Shown piece after piece: positions 55,439 through 64,000 of a DNA stretch of 64,000 nt. Source of the stretch: Prochlorococcus marinus (lineage in GTDB: Bacteria > Cyanobacteriota > Cyanobacteriia > PCC-6307 > Cyanobiaceae); the NCBI RefSeq assembly GCF_001180265.1, contig NZ_CVSW01000010.1, forward strand, positions 62,001 to 126,000, in the 5' to 3' direction. The translations under genes and the position numbers were made by a program. Below the pieces are notes generated by a model that was not told the DNA's origin, searched no databases, and saw only the letters and a list, made by a program, of their open reading frames with translations. Within the stretch, counting starts at the first letter, position 1; every line of letters starts with the position of its first letter.

Positions 55439-56449
55439 ATGGACAATAAAGAAATCTCTAACAAAAATTCTGAGAAGGAATTAATCATAGACAAATCAAT
55501 TTCAGATGATAAAACCAAACAAGTCAGTAAGAAAAATACAACACAAAATAAAAAAATTACACCAAAAAACATCAACTCAACTAAACCTTTTGATGAAATT
55601 TCAAATGAAATTTTTAGAGATCTAGTTTCAAAAAAAGACTCTTTAGTTAAAGAAATAAAAGAGTTGGAAACAAAAAAAGATGAATTAGAAAAAGATATTG
55701 ATTCAAATTTCAAAGGACAGTCAGATAATATTGCAAAAAGAGTTAAAGGCTTTCAAGAGTACTTAACTGGAGCTTTGCAGAATCTTTCACAAAACGTAGA
55801 GAAACTTGAATTAGTTTCTCAACCAATAATCGTAAAGCCATCTCCACTTGATGAAAAAAAGCAAAACAATAGCACAAATAATGTGGTTAATGTTCCTGCT
55901 CTTTCTGAAACATTTAAGCCAGATGAAGAAATAATAAAAAATTGCTTTTCAAGTTTTACAGAACAACCTGATTTTTATGCTGAACCTTGGAAATTAAGAC
56001 GGAGTCTTGATTCATCAGATATAGAAATTATGGATGATTGGTTCTTTAACATGGGCGGTAGAGGTTCTCTTGAAAGTAGAGGATCTCGACAAAAAAATGC
56101 CTTGTTATCAGCTGGTTTAATTACTATTCTTGGCGAATTATATGGAGATCAGTTTCAAACTCTTATTTTAGCTTCGCAGCCTGAACGATTAGGGGAATGG
56201 AGGAGAATTCTTCAAGATTCACTTGGTCTCACAAGGGATGACTTTGGACCTAATAGTGGGATTGTTCTTTTTGAAAGGTCTGAAGGTGTCATCGAAAGAG
56301 CTGATAGATTAGAAGCCAATGAAGAATTGCCATTTATTATCATTGATGCAGCAGAAACTTCCGTTGAAATACCGATACTTCAATTCCCATTATGGGTTGC
56401 GTTTGCAGGTTCAGACAATGAAATTTACGATGATCTTGAACTAAACTAA
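55439..56449 (+). CDS. DUF3086-like hypothetical protein, 336 aa
   Basis: The first ~55 residues are disordered and Lys/Asn/Ser-rich. A coiled coil follows near 55-115 ([20 protein letters not shown]). The C-terminal ~180 residues form a folded domain: [20 protein letters not shown] near 195-214, [20 protein letters not shown] near 223 and [15 protein letters not shown] near 300. This matches DUF3086 as I recall, a cyanobacterial family of unknown function often found next to plsY. It ends 5 bp before plsY, so a shared operon is likely. Confidence 0.78.
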   Translation: MDNKEISNKNSEKELIIDKSISDDKTKQVSKKNTTQNKKITPKNINSTKPFDEISNEIFRDLVSKKDSLVKEIKELETKKDELEKDIDSNFKGQSDNIAKRVKGFQEYLTGALQNLSQNVEKLELVSQPIIVKPSPLDEKKQNNSTNNVVNVPALSETFKPDEEIIKNCFSSFTEQPDFYAEPWKLRRSLDSSDIEIMDDWFFNMGGRGSLESRGSRQKNALLSAGLITILGELYGDQFQTLILASQPERLGEWRRILQDSLGLTRDDFGPNSGIVLFERSEGVIERADRLEANEELPFIIIDAAETSVEIPILQFPLWVAFAGSDNEIYDDLELN

Positions 56450-56454
56450 TTTGT

Positions 56455-57039
56455 ATGAATATCTTAATAATTTTTACAAGTTATCTTTTAGGATCACTTC
56501 CTACAGGTTTTTTAATTGGAAAATATCTCAAAAATATAGATCTAAGAACTATAGGTTCTGGATCTACAGGCGCCACAAATGTTTTAAGAAATGTTGGGAA
56601 ATGGCCAGCACTCTTTGTATTTATTATTGACGTTGGGAAGGGCCTAATTGCAGTAAAAATTGCTCAGTATTACACTGGTCAAGGATTAATAGAAGTAATT
56701 GCAGGCATATCCGCTATCTCAGGACATATTTGGCCAATATGGCTTAGAGGTAAAGGAGGGAAAGCTGTTGCGACTGGATTAGGTATGTTTTTGGCTCTTT
56801 CTTGGAAAGTTGGACTAGCATCTCTTGGCATTTTTTTAATAGTCTTAACAAAAACGAAGTTTGTTTCTTTATCTAGTATTTCAGCTGCAATCTTACTTCC
56901 TATTTTTATGTTTTTTTACCTCGGTAATTTTATGCACTCTTACTTTTTTATAAGTTTAATTGTGGCATTATTAGTAATCTGGAAACATAGAACAAATATA
57001 AAAAGATTGCTCAAGGGAGAAGAATCCAAAATTAAGTAG
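56455..57039 (+). CDS. plsY: Acyl-phosphate:glycerol-3-phosphate acyltransferase PlsY
   Basis: PlsY makes lysophosphatidic acid, the first acylation step in phospholipid synthesis. The 194-residue integral membrane protein has the three family motifs: [13 protein letters not shown] near 11-23, [17 protein letters not shown] near 34-50, and [16 protein letters not shown] near 98-113. About five membrane segments are seen. It starts at ATG 56455 and overlaps the convergent pyrF by 8 bp. Confidence 0.95.
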   Translation: MNILIIFTSYLLGSLPTGFLIGKYLKNIDLRTIGSGSTGATNVLRNVGKWPALFVFIIDVGKGLIAVKIAQYYTGQGLIEVIAGISAISGHIWPIWLRGKGGKAVATGLGMFLALSWKVGLASLGIFLIVLTKTKFVSLSSISAAILLPIFMFFYLGNFMHSYFFISLIVALLVIWKHRTNIKRLLKGEESKIK

Positions 57040-57763
57040 AGTTAATAGATTTAAATATTTCTATTAGAGTTTTATTAGGATCCATAGCTTTTGATATTGA
57101 TCTACCAATGACTAATTTAGAAGCGCCATTATGTATAGCTTCATAGGGTGTCATAATTCTATTTTGATCATCTTTATTTTCAATCTTTAACCTAATGCCT
57201 GGTGTAATTAGTTCAAAATTATGTTTATAAATAGATCTCAACATTTTTACCTCCAAAGGGGAACAGACACATCCATCTAATCCAGCATCAAAAGACAACT
57301 TTGCAAGTCGCAGTACATTTTCTTCGATTGAATTATTTCTATCAAGATCAGTTTGAAAATCTTTAAGAGAAAAGCTTGTTAAAACAGTTATTCCTACAAC
57401 AAATGGAGGTTTTGCATTAACTGAGGTAGCTCCTTCTAAAGATGCTTGTTTCGAATATTTAAGAGCTTTTAAACCTGCTGAAGCATGAATAGAAATTATA
57501 TCGACCCCTAATTTTGAAACTTGGAAACAGGCTGCACTCATGGTATTTGGAATATCATGAAATTTTAAGTCTAAAAAAATTTTTTTATTTAAACTTTTTA
57601 ATATTTCAATAACTCTTGGACCTTCCCTCACAAAAAGCTCTAAACCAACTTTCACCCACTTAATATGAGGACATTTTTCTAGAAGTAATTTTGCTTGAAT
57701 TACATCTAATCCATCAATTGCCAAAATTATTTTATCTTCTGCATTAAATCTGTTATTCATCAA
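57032..57763 (-). CDS. pyrF: Orotidine 5'-phosphate decarboxylase
   Basis: PyrF forms UMP. The 243-residue barrel has [12 protein letters not shown] near 13-24, and the catalytic lysine-aspartate set in [13 protein letters not shown] near 64-76 (Asp-x-Lys-x2-Asp), then TPGIRL near 196 and [10 protein letters not shown] near 221. It starts at ATG 57763, 3 bp after tyrS on the same strand, so they are co-transcribed. Confidence 0.96.
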   Translation of the reverse strand: MMNNRFNAEDKIILAIDGLDVIQAKLLLEKCPHIKWVKVGLELFVREGPRVIEILKSLNKKIFLDLKFHDIPNTMSAACFQVSKLGVDIISIHASAGLKALKYSKQASLEGATSVNAKPPFVVGITVLTSFSLKDFQTDLDRNNSIEENVLRLAKLSFDAGLDGCVCSPLEVKMLRSIYKHNFELITPGIRLKIENKDDQNRIMTPYEAIHNGASKLVIGRSISKAMDPNKTLIEIFKSINST

Positions 57764-57766
57764 TTT

Positions 57767-59005
57767 TCAGTTTTCAAACCTCTTAATTATTTTTTTCCCA
57801 ATTTGCAAAATTTTCCCTTCTAAATCATTTTTTGAATCAAAAACTAAATCAGGATTTATTACTTTCTGACTATCAATTTTTACGCCCCCACCTTTTATAG
57901 ATCTTTTGGATTCGCTGCTAGATTTGAAAAGTTTTAGAGCACTTAGCAAGTAAAAAAACTTAACTGGAAAAACTATTTCTTTTAATGAAATCTCTGGAAT
58001 TTCTCCAACTTTTCCTTTTTGCCCAAGGAATAATTTTTCGCAGTTTAATTGCGCATTTAATGCTTCTTTAGCCCCATGGAATAAAGAAGTAACTTCTAAA
58101 GCCATTCTTCTTTGTAATTCACGAGGATTTGAGTTTTCAAGAAAATTTAAATCAATTTCAGTAAGTAATTCAAAATAGGTATGTATTATATTATCGGGTA
58201 CTTTTTCTAATTTTGAATACATTGAAAGAGGATCATCAGTCAAACCGACGGTATTAAATTCAGATTTACTCATCTTCTTAATTCCATCTAAACCTGTCAA
58301 AATTGGCAACAGAATACCAAATTGAGGTTCTTGTTTAAAATGCCTTTGAAGATCTCTTCCTATCGCAATATTAAATTTCTGATCTGTACCTCCAAGCTCA
58401 ATATCTGATTGAACAACTACCGAATCGTAACCTTGTAATAATGGATATAAGAATTCGTGTAAAGCAATTGGAACTTGTGAAGTGTACCTTTTATTAAACT
58501 CCTCCTTAGCTAACATTTGACTAACTGTTGCACTGCCCATTAACTCAATTATCGAATTAAGATTTAATCCTTTTAACCATTCACTGTTATATCTAATTTC
58601 TATTTTATCTTTTGAATCAAAATCTAAAATAGACTCATTAGCTGGCTTACCCATTCCTAGTTGGGTTAAGTATGTTTTTGCATTATCCTTAACTTGTTTT
58701 TCCGATAACTGAACTCTTGTTTTGTTTTTTCCAGTTGGGTCTCCAATTTGAGCAGTAAAATCTCCAATAATTAAAACTGCTATATGTCCATTATCTTGAA
58801 ATGCCCTAAGTTTTTTAAACAATATGCTGTGACCAAGATGAATATCTGTTCCAGTTGGATCGATTCCGAGTTTAACCCTTAATTTTTTATTATTATTTTT
58901 TGCATTATCAATTATCTCCGAAAAGGTTTGATCTGTTCCTTTAGTTGGAAAATATTCTTCTATTCCTCTTGACAACCATGAAGGCAAAATTGAATTATCT
59001 GACAT
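57767..59005 (-). CDS. tyrS: Tyrosyl-tRNA synthetase
   Basis: This class I enzyme charges tRNA-Tyr. The 412-residue protein has [14 protein letters not shown] near 45-58 (the HIGH motif is HLGH), [19 protein letters not shown] near 183-201 and the KMSKS motif in KKMSKSEFN near 251. The C-terminal S4-like domain includes [11 protein letters not shown] near 374. It heads the tyrS-pyrF pair and starts 19 bp after the DUF1825 gene. Confidence 0.96.
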   Translation of the reverse strand: MSDNSILPSWLSRGIEEYFPTKGTDQTFSEIIDNAKNNNKKLRVKLGIDPTGTDIHLGHSILFKKLRAFQDNGHIAVLIIGDFTAQIGDPTGKNKTRVQLSEKQVKDNAKTYLTQLGMGKPANESILDFDSKDKIEIRYNSEWLKGLNLNSIIELMGSATVSQMLAKEEFNKRYTSQVPIALHEFLYPLLQGYDSVVVQSDIELGGTDQKFNIAIGRDLQRHFKQEPQFGILLPILTGLDGIKKMSKSEFNTVGLTDDPLSMYSKLEKVPDNIIHTYFELLTEIDLNFLENSNPRELQRRMALEVTSLFHGAKEALNAQLNCEKLFLGQKGKVGEIPEISLKEIVFPVKFFYLLSALKLFKSSSESKRSIKGGGVKIDSQKVINPDLVFDSKNDLEGKILQIGKKIIKRFEN

Positions 59006-59024
59006 GATGATTTAATCGATAAAT

Positions 59025-59348
59025 TTAAGATTTTTTATCAAGTTCATCCTTCATTCTTATTAGAGTCTTATTCATCTGATCAAACATTTGATCGGGCGTA
59101 ATCCCAAATTGACTTAACTGTGTCTTTAATTGTTCTACTGTCATTTTTGCTTGAAAATCTTCAGACAATTCAAATCTCTTCATAAAAACCTTATAACGAT
59201 CCATAAGGGATTCCATTTTTTTTATAAACATTTTTTTTCCTTCTCTGTCAAATTTTCCATAATCAGAACCAAGTTTCATAAGTTCTTGGTAATCTGTAAA
59301 AAGCTTTTTAGCTTCTTCTTGAACGATGTCTGACTCAAAAAATCCCAT
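59025..59348 (-). CDS. DUF1825 family protein
   Basis: The 107-residue protein is all-helical and soluble: MGFFESDIVQEEAKKLFTDY is the family start, then KKMFIKKMESLMDRYKVFM, and the last third is FGITPDQMFDQMNKTLIRM. The DUF1825 family is confined to cyanobacteria, and its function is not known to me. It lies 19 bp before tyrS on the same strand and starts at ATG 59348. Confidence 0.9.
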   Translation of the reverse strand: MGFFESDIVQEEAKKLFTDYQELMKLGSDYGKFDREGKKMFIKKMESLMDRYKVFMKRFELSEDFQAKMTVEQLKTQLSQFGITPDQMFDQMNKTLIRMKDELDKKS

Positions 59349-59499
59349 TTCTATTTTTTAACTTCGCAAGATTAAGGCTCAATTACAAGATAACAAGAAT
59401 CTTTTAAATTGATTAGAACATTAATAAATTTTAGTTTATAAATAATTCTTTGATTTTTTTTTTTTCAGAATTAAATTTAGTAGACATGTTAGATAAATA

Positions 59500-60111
59500 T
59501 TGGAAAAATTCAACGTAAATGATATTTCAAACCAAAATAAGCAATTTGAATTATTTGGTTCAAATATAAATACTTCAATTAATTTTCAACACTCAAATAA
59601 TCTAAAAATCAAAACCGAAATCCTAACTGAATGGAGAAATAGAATTCACAATCACCAAGTCAAAATTTCAAAAAATACTCACAATAAAACTTTGCATCAG
59701 ACAAGTCTTCCTATAAATACAATTTCAAATGAAAGAAAAATTGATCCGTTTTCCCTGCAACCATTATCGTTGAACTTTTGGAGAACCAATCAATATATAC
59801 ACAATGGTCCAGCAATTTATTTTGTAATTGACTCGATTGAGAGTTCTAAAATCATTCTTTATATAGGAGAAACAAATTCAGCAAATAAAAGATGGAAGGG
59901 TGAACATGACTGTAAAAATTACCTAATGAACTATAAAGAATCCCTAGCTTATAACAACCTCTCAAGTCACCAAGATATTCGTTTCTTCTTAGATGTACCT
60001 AAAGAAGTAAAATTAAGACGTAAATTAGAACAGCAACTGATATATTTATGGTTACCACCTTTTAATAAAGAAACTCGAGATAGGTGGGCAACTACTTTCA
60101 CAAACAACTAA
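59500..60111 (+). CDS. GIY-YIG domain protein
   Basis: The C-terminal half is a GIY-YIG nuclease-like domain. The first strand reads AIYFVI (105-110, the usual GIY is degenerate as AIY), the second LYIGET (120-125), followed by the catalytic-type arginine R131 in NKRWKGEH and the metal-binding-type glutamate E177 in RRKLEQQLI. The N-terminal ~95 residues are polar, Asn-rich and of unknown fold. The start is TTG at 59500. It is not near DNA-repair or mobile genes, so whether it is a nuclease, and on what, is unknown. It is followed 24 bp later by pepA. Confidence 0.75.
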   Translation: MEKFNVNDISNQNKQFELFGSNINTSINFQHSNNLKIKTEILTEWRNRIHNHQVKISKNTHNKTLHQTSLPINTISNERKIDPFSLQPLSLNFWRTNQYIHNGPAIYFVIDSIESSKIILYIGETNSANKRWKGEHDCKNYLMNYKESLAYNNLSSHQDIRFFLDVPKEVKLRRKLEQQLIYLWLPPFNKETRDRWATTFTNN

Positions 60112-60135
60112 AAGTTAATTAAATCTATTTTACAA

Positions 60136-61608
60136 ATGCAATTTTCCACATTCCAAAAAAATCTAGATAACTGGCAAGGTGCTGCCTTAATTTTTGGAGT
60201 TTTAGAGGAAGAAATTGCAAGCCAACTTGAAAACATAAAATTTGTTGTTGACCCAGAATTATTACTAAAAAAAATTACTCAAAAAAATTTCAAAGGAGAA
60301 AGAGGAAAAACTTTAAGCTTTGAATTTTTAGATCAAAAATTAGAAACTTTAATGATAGTTGGTCTTGGCAAATCGAAAAACCTAAAGAAAAGTGATATAG
60401 AAAATTCCATTGGAAATATAATCAGGAAAACTGCTGATAAAAATGAAAAAATCAGCATTATGCTACCTTGGGAATTAATAAATTCACACGAAGAAATAAA
60501 TCAGCTAGCAGAGTCAGCCAGATTATCTGCCTATAAGGATAATAGATTCAATAAGAAAAAAGATGAAAAGAAAGTTCTTAAAGAAGTAGAGTTTTTGAAT
60601 TTAAAAAAATTTGAGAATATTAGCTTTGAAGAGACAGAGAAAATATGTGAAGGGGTAGAACTAGCAAGAAGACTTGTAGCCGCCCCTCCAAATAGTCTTA
60701 CGCCCAAGGAAATGTCTCTGCAAGCTTCTCAAATAGCTAAAGATCATGGTTTAGAAGTAAAAATTTTAGAGGCAAACGAATGTGAAGATTTAGGAATGGG
60801 TGCATATTTAGCTGTAGCAAAAGGTTCTGATCTAGATCCTAAATTTATACATCTTACTTTGAAGTCAGAGGGACCTATAAGAGAAAAGATTGCGCTTGTT
60901 GGGAAGGGTTTAACTTTTGATTCTGGAGGATACAATCTGAAAGTAGGAGCCTCTCAAATTGAAATGATGAAATATGATATGGGCGGAAGCGCTGCAGTTT
61001 TAGGAGCAGCAAAAGCACTTGGAGCAATAAAACCAAAGGGACTAGAAATACACTTTATTGTGGCATCTTGTGAGAATATGATAAATGGATCTGCAGTACA
61101 TCCTGGAGATGTTGTTAAGGCATCTAACGGTAAAACAATTGAAATAAATAACACGGATGCAGAGGGTAGACTCACATTAGCTGATGCTTTAACTTACGCA
61201 TCCAATTTAAAACCGGATTCAATAATAGATCTCGCCACTTTAACAGGAGCTATTGTTGTTGCATTAGGGAATGATGTAGCAGGATTCTGGAGCAACAATG
61301 ATGATCTAGCAAATGATTTAAAAGCTGCATCAGCCCAGGCTGGAGAAGCATTATGGCAAATGCCATTACAAAAATCTTATAAAGAGGGGTTAAAGTCTCA
61401 TATAGCTGATATGAAAAACACAGGCCCTAGAGCAGGTGGGTCAATAACTGCTGCTTTGTTTTTAGAGGAATTCTTTGATAAAGAAATTAAATGGGCTCAT
61501 ATTGATATTGCTGGGACTTGTTGGACTGATAAGAATAAGGGTATTAATCCATCAGGTGCAACCGGTTTTGGAGTTAAAACTCTTGTGCAATGGATTAAAA
61601 ATAAATAA
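60136..61608 (+). CDS. pepA: Leucyl aminopeptidase (M17)
   Basis: PepA removes N-terminal residues from peptides using two metal ions. The 490-residue protein has [14 protein letters not shown] near 256-269 (metal Lys and Asp), [16 protein letters not shown] near 280 and the signature [15 protein letters not shown] near 337-351 with Asp, Glu and catalytic Arg. The N-terminal ~165 residues form the macrodomain-like part. It starts at ATG 60136 and is convergent with msrA. Confidence 0.96.
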   Translation: MQFSTFQKNLDNWQGAALIFGVLEEEIASQLENIKFVVDPELLLKKITQKNFKGERGKTLSFEFLDQKLETLMIVGLGKSKNLKKSDIENSIGNIIRKTADKNEKISIMLPWELINSHEEINQLAESARLSAYKDNRFNKKKDEKKVLKEVEFLNLKKFENISFEETEKICEGVELARRLVAAPPNSLTPKEMSLQASQIAKDHGLEVKILEANECEDLGMGAYLAVAKGSDLDPKFIHLTLKSEGPIREKIALVGKGLTFDSGGYNLKVGASQIEMMKYDMGGSAAVLGAAKALGAIKPKGLEIHFIVASCENMINGSAVHPGDVVKASNGKTIEINNTDAEGRLTLADALTYASNLKPDSIIDLATLTGAIVVALGNDVAGFWSNNDDLANDLKAASAQAGEALWQMPLQKSYKEGLKSHIADMKNTGPRAGGSITAALFLEEFFDKEIKWAHIDIAGTCWTDKNKGINPSGATGFGVKTLVQWIKNK

Positions 61609-61619
61609 CTACGCTAAAA

Positions 61620-62222
61620 TCATTCAGCCCAAAGATTTGTTGATCTAGCGTTATTCCCCCATAATTTATCCAACCTCTGATCTCTACCACATGAGAATCT
61701 ATAAAATTTATATTTTAATTCATTTCTCTCAGCAAAATTCTGATGATATTCTTCAGCTAACCAAAATTGACCTTTAGATTTTAGTTCTACAGATATTTTT
61801 TCTAGTGGAACTCGCAACTCATTAGAGGCCGAAAGAATTGCATTTTTTGCATCAATTTCTTCGATCGAATCTTTAAAAAAGATCACTGGCCGATAAGAAT
61901 CACCTCGATCACAAAATTGTCCCTTTCCGTCAAGAGGATCAATATTTCTCAAATAAAGTCTAAGTATCTCAGGTAAACTTACCAATTTGGAATCATAATC
62001 AACCAGAACTACTTCCTGATGCCCATCATGATTTTCGTAGCTAGGATTTTGTAAATCCCCCCCTGAATAACCACTTTTTACAAAATTTATCCCTTTTAAA
62101 GACTCTAAGTCATGCTCTAAACACCAAAAACAACCTCCAGCGAGAATCAATTCTTCTGCAAGAGTGTTTAAAGGGTTAATTATTAATGTACAAACAATTA
62201 CTAGAGATAACAAATATTTCAT
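61620..62222 (-). CDS. msrA: Peptide methionine-S-sulfoxide reductase MsrA, exported
   Basis: MsrA repairs oxidised methionine. The 200-residue protein has a signal peptide-like start (YLLSLVIVCTLIINPLNTLA near 3-22), so it should act outside the cytoplasm. The active site GCFWC is near 30-34 (LILAGGCFWCLEHDL), then SGYSGG near 52 and HQEVVLVDYDS near 68-78, YRPVIFF near 109. A later Cys in RFSCGRDQR is a candidate recycling cysteine. It ends 12 bp before the convergent pepA. Confidence 0.92.
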   Translation of the reverse strand: MKYLLSLVIVCTLIINPLNTLAEELILAGGCFWCLEHDLESLKGINFVKSGYSGGDLQNPSYENHDGHQEVVLVDYDSKLVSLPEILRLYLRNIDPLDGKGQFCDRGDSYRPVIFFKDSIEEIDAKNAILSASNELRVPLEKISVELKSKGQFWLAEEYHQNFAERNELKYKFYRFSCGRDQRLDKLWGNNARSTNLWAE

Positions 62223-62238
62223 ATTTTTATTATAAAGT

Positions 62239-63417
62239 TCAAATTATGGAATTAATAATTTCTTTGGCTGCTCTCTCAACTACTCCTTTCTTACCTAATT
62301 CTTTTTTTAAAAGAGTATAACCTTTTTTGATTTTTGATTTTTCTGATGTAAGTTCGAGAAGTCTGCAAGCTCTATAAAAAATTTTCTTTTCATTAAAATT
62401 TTTCTGGACAAATTCAGGTATTATCGATTTCTTTACTAAAAGATTAACAGGAGAAATAAATCTCACCTTAAAATTCAAAATTTTTTTTGCGATAAAAGCA
62501 GTAACTCTACTCACCCTGTATCCGACAATCTGTGGTATCCCATATAAAGCCAATTCCATGTTAACTGTGCCTGATTTGCATAAGGCTAGTTTTGTTAACG
62601 AATAAATATAAGGCATCAATTCAGAATCATCTTGTTGAGAAATAACCTTACCTTTAATACCGTATTTTTCTAGACCCTTTCTAAATCTTTTTTCAAAAAC
62701 TCTTCTACAAGATGGAATATAAACAATCAGACTTGGATATCTTAATTGTAATTTTCTCGCTGTTTTCAAATATGTAGGTAAGATATATTTCAACTCTTGG
62801 GTTCTTGATGCAGGCATTAAAAGTAAGATATTCTGATTTGATCGAAGTTTTAAAAATTTTCTCGAATCTTTCTTAGATGGTAGTTTTTTCGTCAAATCAA
62901 CCATTGGATGCCCAACCCATAAAACATTGCCACCCTTTCTTTTATAAAAGTTGGCTTCCTGTTTAAAAATCGCAAAAATTCTATCTGAAAAATTAATTAA
63001 ATTAGTAGTGCTATTGTTACCAACTCTCCATGCCCACTCTTGAGGAGCAATATAGTAGTAAATAGGAATATTACTTTTTGATCTTTTTAGTTTAGTCCCA
63101 ATTCTAATATTTGGTCCCATATAGTCGATCAATATTAAACAATTTGGGCGATCATTCTTTATGAACTTTAAGAATTTTTTCTGAACTTTCATCATAGGTA
63201 TAATTAGAGGTAAAGCCTCCCATATTCCTATCGCACTTATAGATGTAGTATCTTGAAAAATTTGCACTCCTTGATTCTTCATCTTTTCACCGCCTAGGCC
63301 ATAGATCTCTAAGTTAATTGAAAGTTTTCTAGCTTCATCAAATAATGCTTTTGATAATAAACCGCCATGTAAATCTCCTGATACTTCTCCAGTACTTATA
63401 AAAATCTTTTTATTCAT
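62239..63417 (-). CDS. lpxB: Lipid-A-disaccharide synthase
   Basis: LpxB joins two acylated glucosamines to form the lipid A disaccharide. The 392-residue protein starts ISTGEVSGDLHGG (residues 7-19), with LIDYMGPNIRIG near 95, YYIAPQEWAWR near 119-129 and SGTVNMELALYGIPQIVGYR near 281-300. It overlaps the end of lpxA by one base (TAATG), so the two are coupled. This implies an outer-membrane lipid A; the other lpx genes would lie outside the window. Confidence 0.95.
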   Translation of the reverse strand: MNKKIFISTGEVSGDLHGGLLSKALFDEARKLSINLEIYGLGGEKMKNQGVQIFQDTTSISAIGIWEALPLIIPMMKVQKKFLKFIKNDRPNCLILIDYMGPNIRIGTKLKRSKSNIPIYYYIAPQEWAWRVGNNSTTNLINFSDRIFAIFKQEANFYKRKGGNVLWVGHPMVDLTKKLPSKKDSRKFLKLRSNQNILLLMPASRTQELKYILPTYLKTARKLQLRYPSLIVYIPSCRRVFEKRFRKGLEKYGIKGKVISQQDDSELMPYIYSLTKLALCKSGTVNMELALYGIPQIVGYRVSRVTAFIAKKILNFKVRFISPVNLLVKKSIIPEFVQKNFNEKKIFYRACRLLELTSEKSKIKKGYTLLKKELGKKGVVERAAKEIINSII

Positions 63418-64000
63418 TAATTTAAATATGGCATTGGGCCGCGTCTATCTTTTGATAATGAATCCTTTAAAAAATCACATAATTTTGATGAAGAAATATC
63501 TAATTTTCCTTTTATTGCTATATCTAATGCTTCAGTCATTACGTTAGTTGACTTAAAAAGTAAATTCCAAGTACTTTGCAAAAGTTTTAAATCAAAATCT
63601 TTATTTTCCATCAATCCACTTCTTTTAATACCGATCCTATTCAAACCTCTCAATCTTCCTGGATGTCCTTCAGCCAAACAAAAAGGTGGAACATCCCTAT
63701 CTACTCTAGTCATTCCTCCAATCATTGCTAAATATCCAATATGTACAAATTGGTGAATACCTAAACACCCACCAATAATAGCTTTATCTTCAACCTTTAC
63801 ATGGCCTGCAACTTGAACACTATTTGATAAAACTATGCTATTTCCAAGTTCACAATTATGGCCTATATGAGTATATGCCATTAGTAAATTATTATTACCA
63901 ATAATAGTTTTTTCTCCTTCATCGGTAGCCTTATTAATAGTTACGCATTCTCTCAAAGTATTATTATCGCCAATGACTACTTCAGTAGGAGCGCCTTTGT
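63417..64000 (-). CDS. lpxA: UDP-N-acetylglucosamine acyltransferase LpxA, partial
   Basis: LpxA adds the first acyl chain to UDP-GlcNAc. The frame runs to the window edge (KGAPTEVVIGDNNTLRECVTI at the edge side), so the N-terminal third is missing. The visible part is the left-handed beta-helix of hexapeptide repeats (NLLMAYTHIGHNCELGNSIV with the catalytic His, then AIIGGCLGIHQFVHIG). The C-terminal helices follow, from GLNRIGIKRSG on. It is followed by lpxB with a one-base overlap. Confidence 0.95.
   Translation of the reverse strand, partial: KGAPTEVVIGDNNTLRECVTINKATDEGEKTIIGNNNLLMAYTHIGHNCELGNSIVLSNSVQVAGHVKVEDKAIIGGCLGIHQFVHIGYLAMIGGMTRVDRDVPPFCLAEGHPGRLRGLNRIGIKRSGLMENKDFDLKLLQSTWNLLFKSTNVMTEALDIAIKGKLDISSSKLCDFLKDSLSKDRRGPMPYLN

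Overview
The window reads as a chromosomal segment of a high-light-adapted marine picocyanobacterium, almost certainly Prochlorococcus. The basis is very AT-rich DNA, short spacers and overlapping genes, together with cyanobacterial markers: nickel superoxide dismutase with its maturation protease, a high-light-inducible (Hli) protein, the Ftn2/ZipN cell-division protein, the ClpR-ClpP3 pair, ThiD2-ThiE and small DUF1825/DUF3086-type proteins. The genus is inferred from gene content and codon bias; the strain cannot be named. I see no rRNA, prophage, insertion sequence or CRISPR array.

Layout. 1-3.7 kb: end of a cobalamin methyltransferase (CobL/CbiT), nadK, pheS, surE and a DUF3611 membrane protein. 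3.7-6.4 kb: ribF, thiE (ThiD2-ThiE fusion), thiS and two tiny genes. 6.4-8.0 kb: an ispF - TIGR03792-like - larB operon with ATGA overlaps. 8.2-8.7 kb: a lone GNAT acetyltransferase with long flanks. 8.8-20.8 kb: trmD-era, an unknown protein, a BI-1 membrane protein, phoH, rpsP, ffh with a striking Gly-Met-Pro repeat, ftn2, pdhA, a group 2 sigma factor and nnrD/E. 20.9-25.7 kb: mnmA, lnt, an FKBP isomerase, and the nickel cluster sodN - sodX - nickel-transporter-like gene. 25.8-30.5 kb: a trpC - lpd - trmH-like operon on the minus strand, then murA. 30.5-36.4 kb: two overlapping micro-genes, tRNA-Leu directly followed by argD, folC, a frame-shifted FAD oxidase with a run of ten G, a cytosine-deaminase-like amidohydrolase and tRNA-His. 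36.5-48.2 kb: miaB, ddl, an unknown membrane protein, ftsQ, ftsZ, the SRP RNA, panB, hemW, a PIN/TRAM protein, clpR, clpP3, ilvC and cobD. 48.2-50.6 kb: hli, four small unknown genes, hupB and a 625-bp spacer with two candidate micro-genes. 50.7-64 kb: glgX, tRNA-Gly, a sugar-symporter-like protein, an MlaE permease with two DUF proteins and plsY, pyrF, tyrS, a DUF1825 protein, a GIY-YIG protein, pepA, msrA, lpxB and the 3' part of lpxA.

Most genes are core housekeeping: cofactors (NAD, FAD, thiamine, B12, folate, pantothenate), cell wall and outer membrane (murA, ddl, lnt, lpxA/B), division (ftn2, ftsQ, ftsZ), protein targeting (Ffh protein and its RNA, both here) and proteolysis. The strongest unusual signals concern how genes are read: a ten-G run that breaks an oxidase gene; two genes (sodX and a trmH-family gene) whose conserved N-termini lie upstream of every ATG, GTG or TTG in frame; an argD start codon five bases after a tRNA; and an in-frame 18-bp repeat in ffh. 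I found no convincing new multi-gene system; the best candidates for undescribed biology are the small-protein clusters near 30.6, 48-49.6 and 50.1-50.5 kb and the isolated GNAT and GIY-YIG genes.
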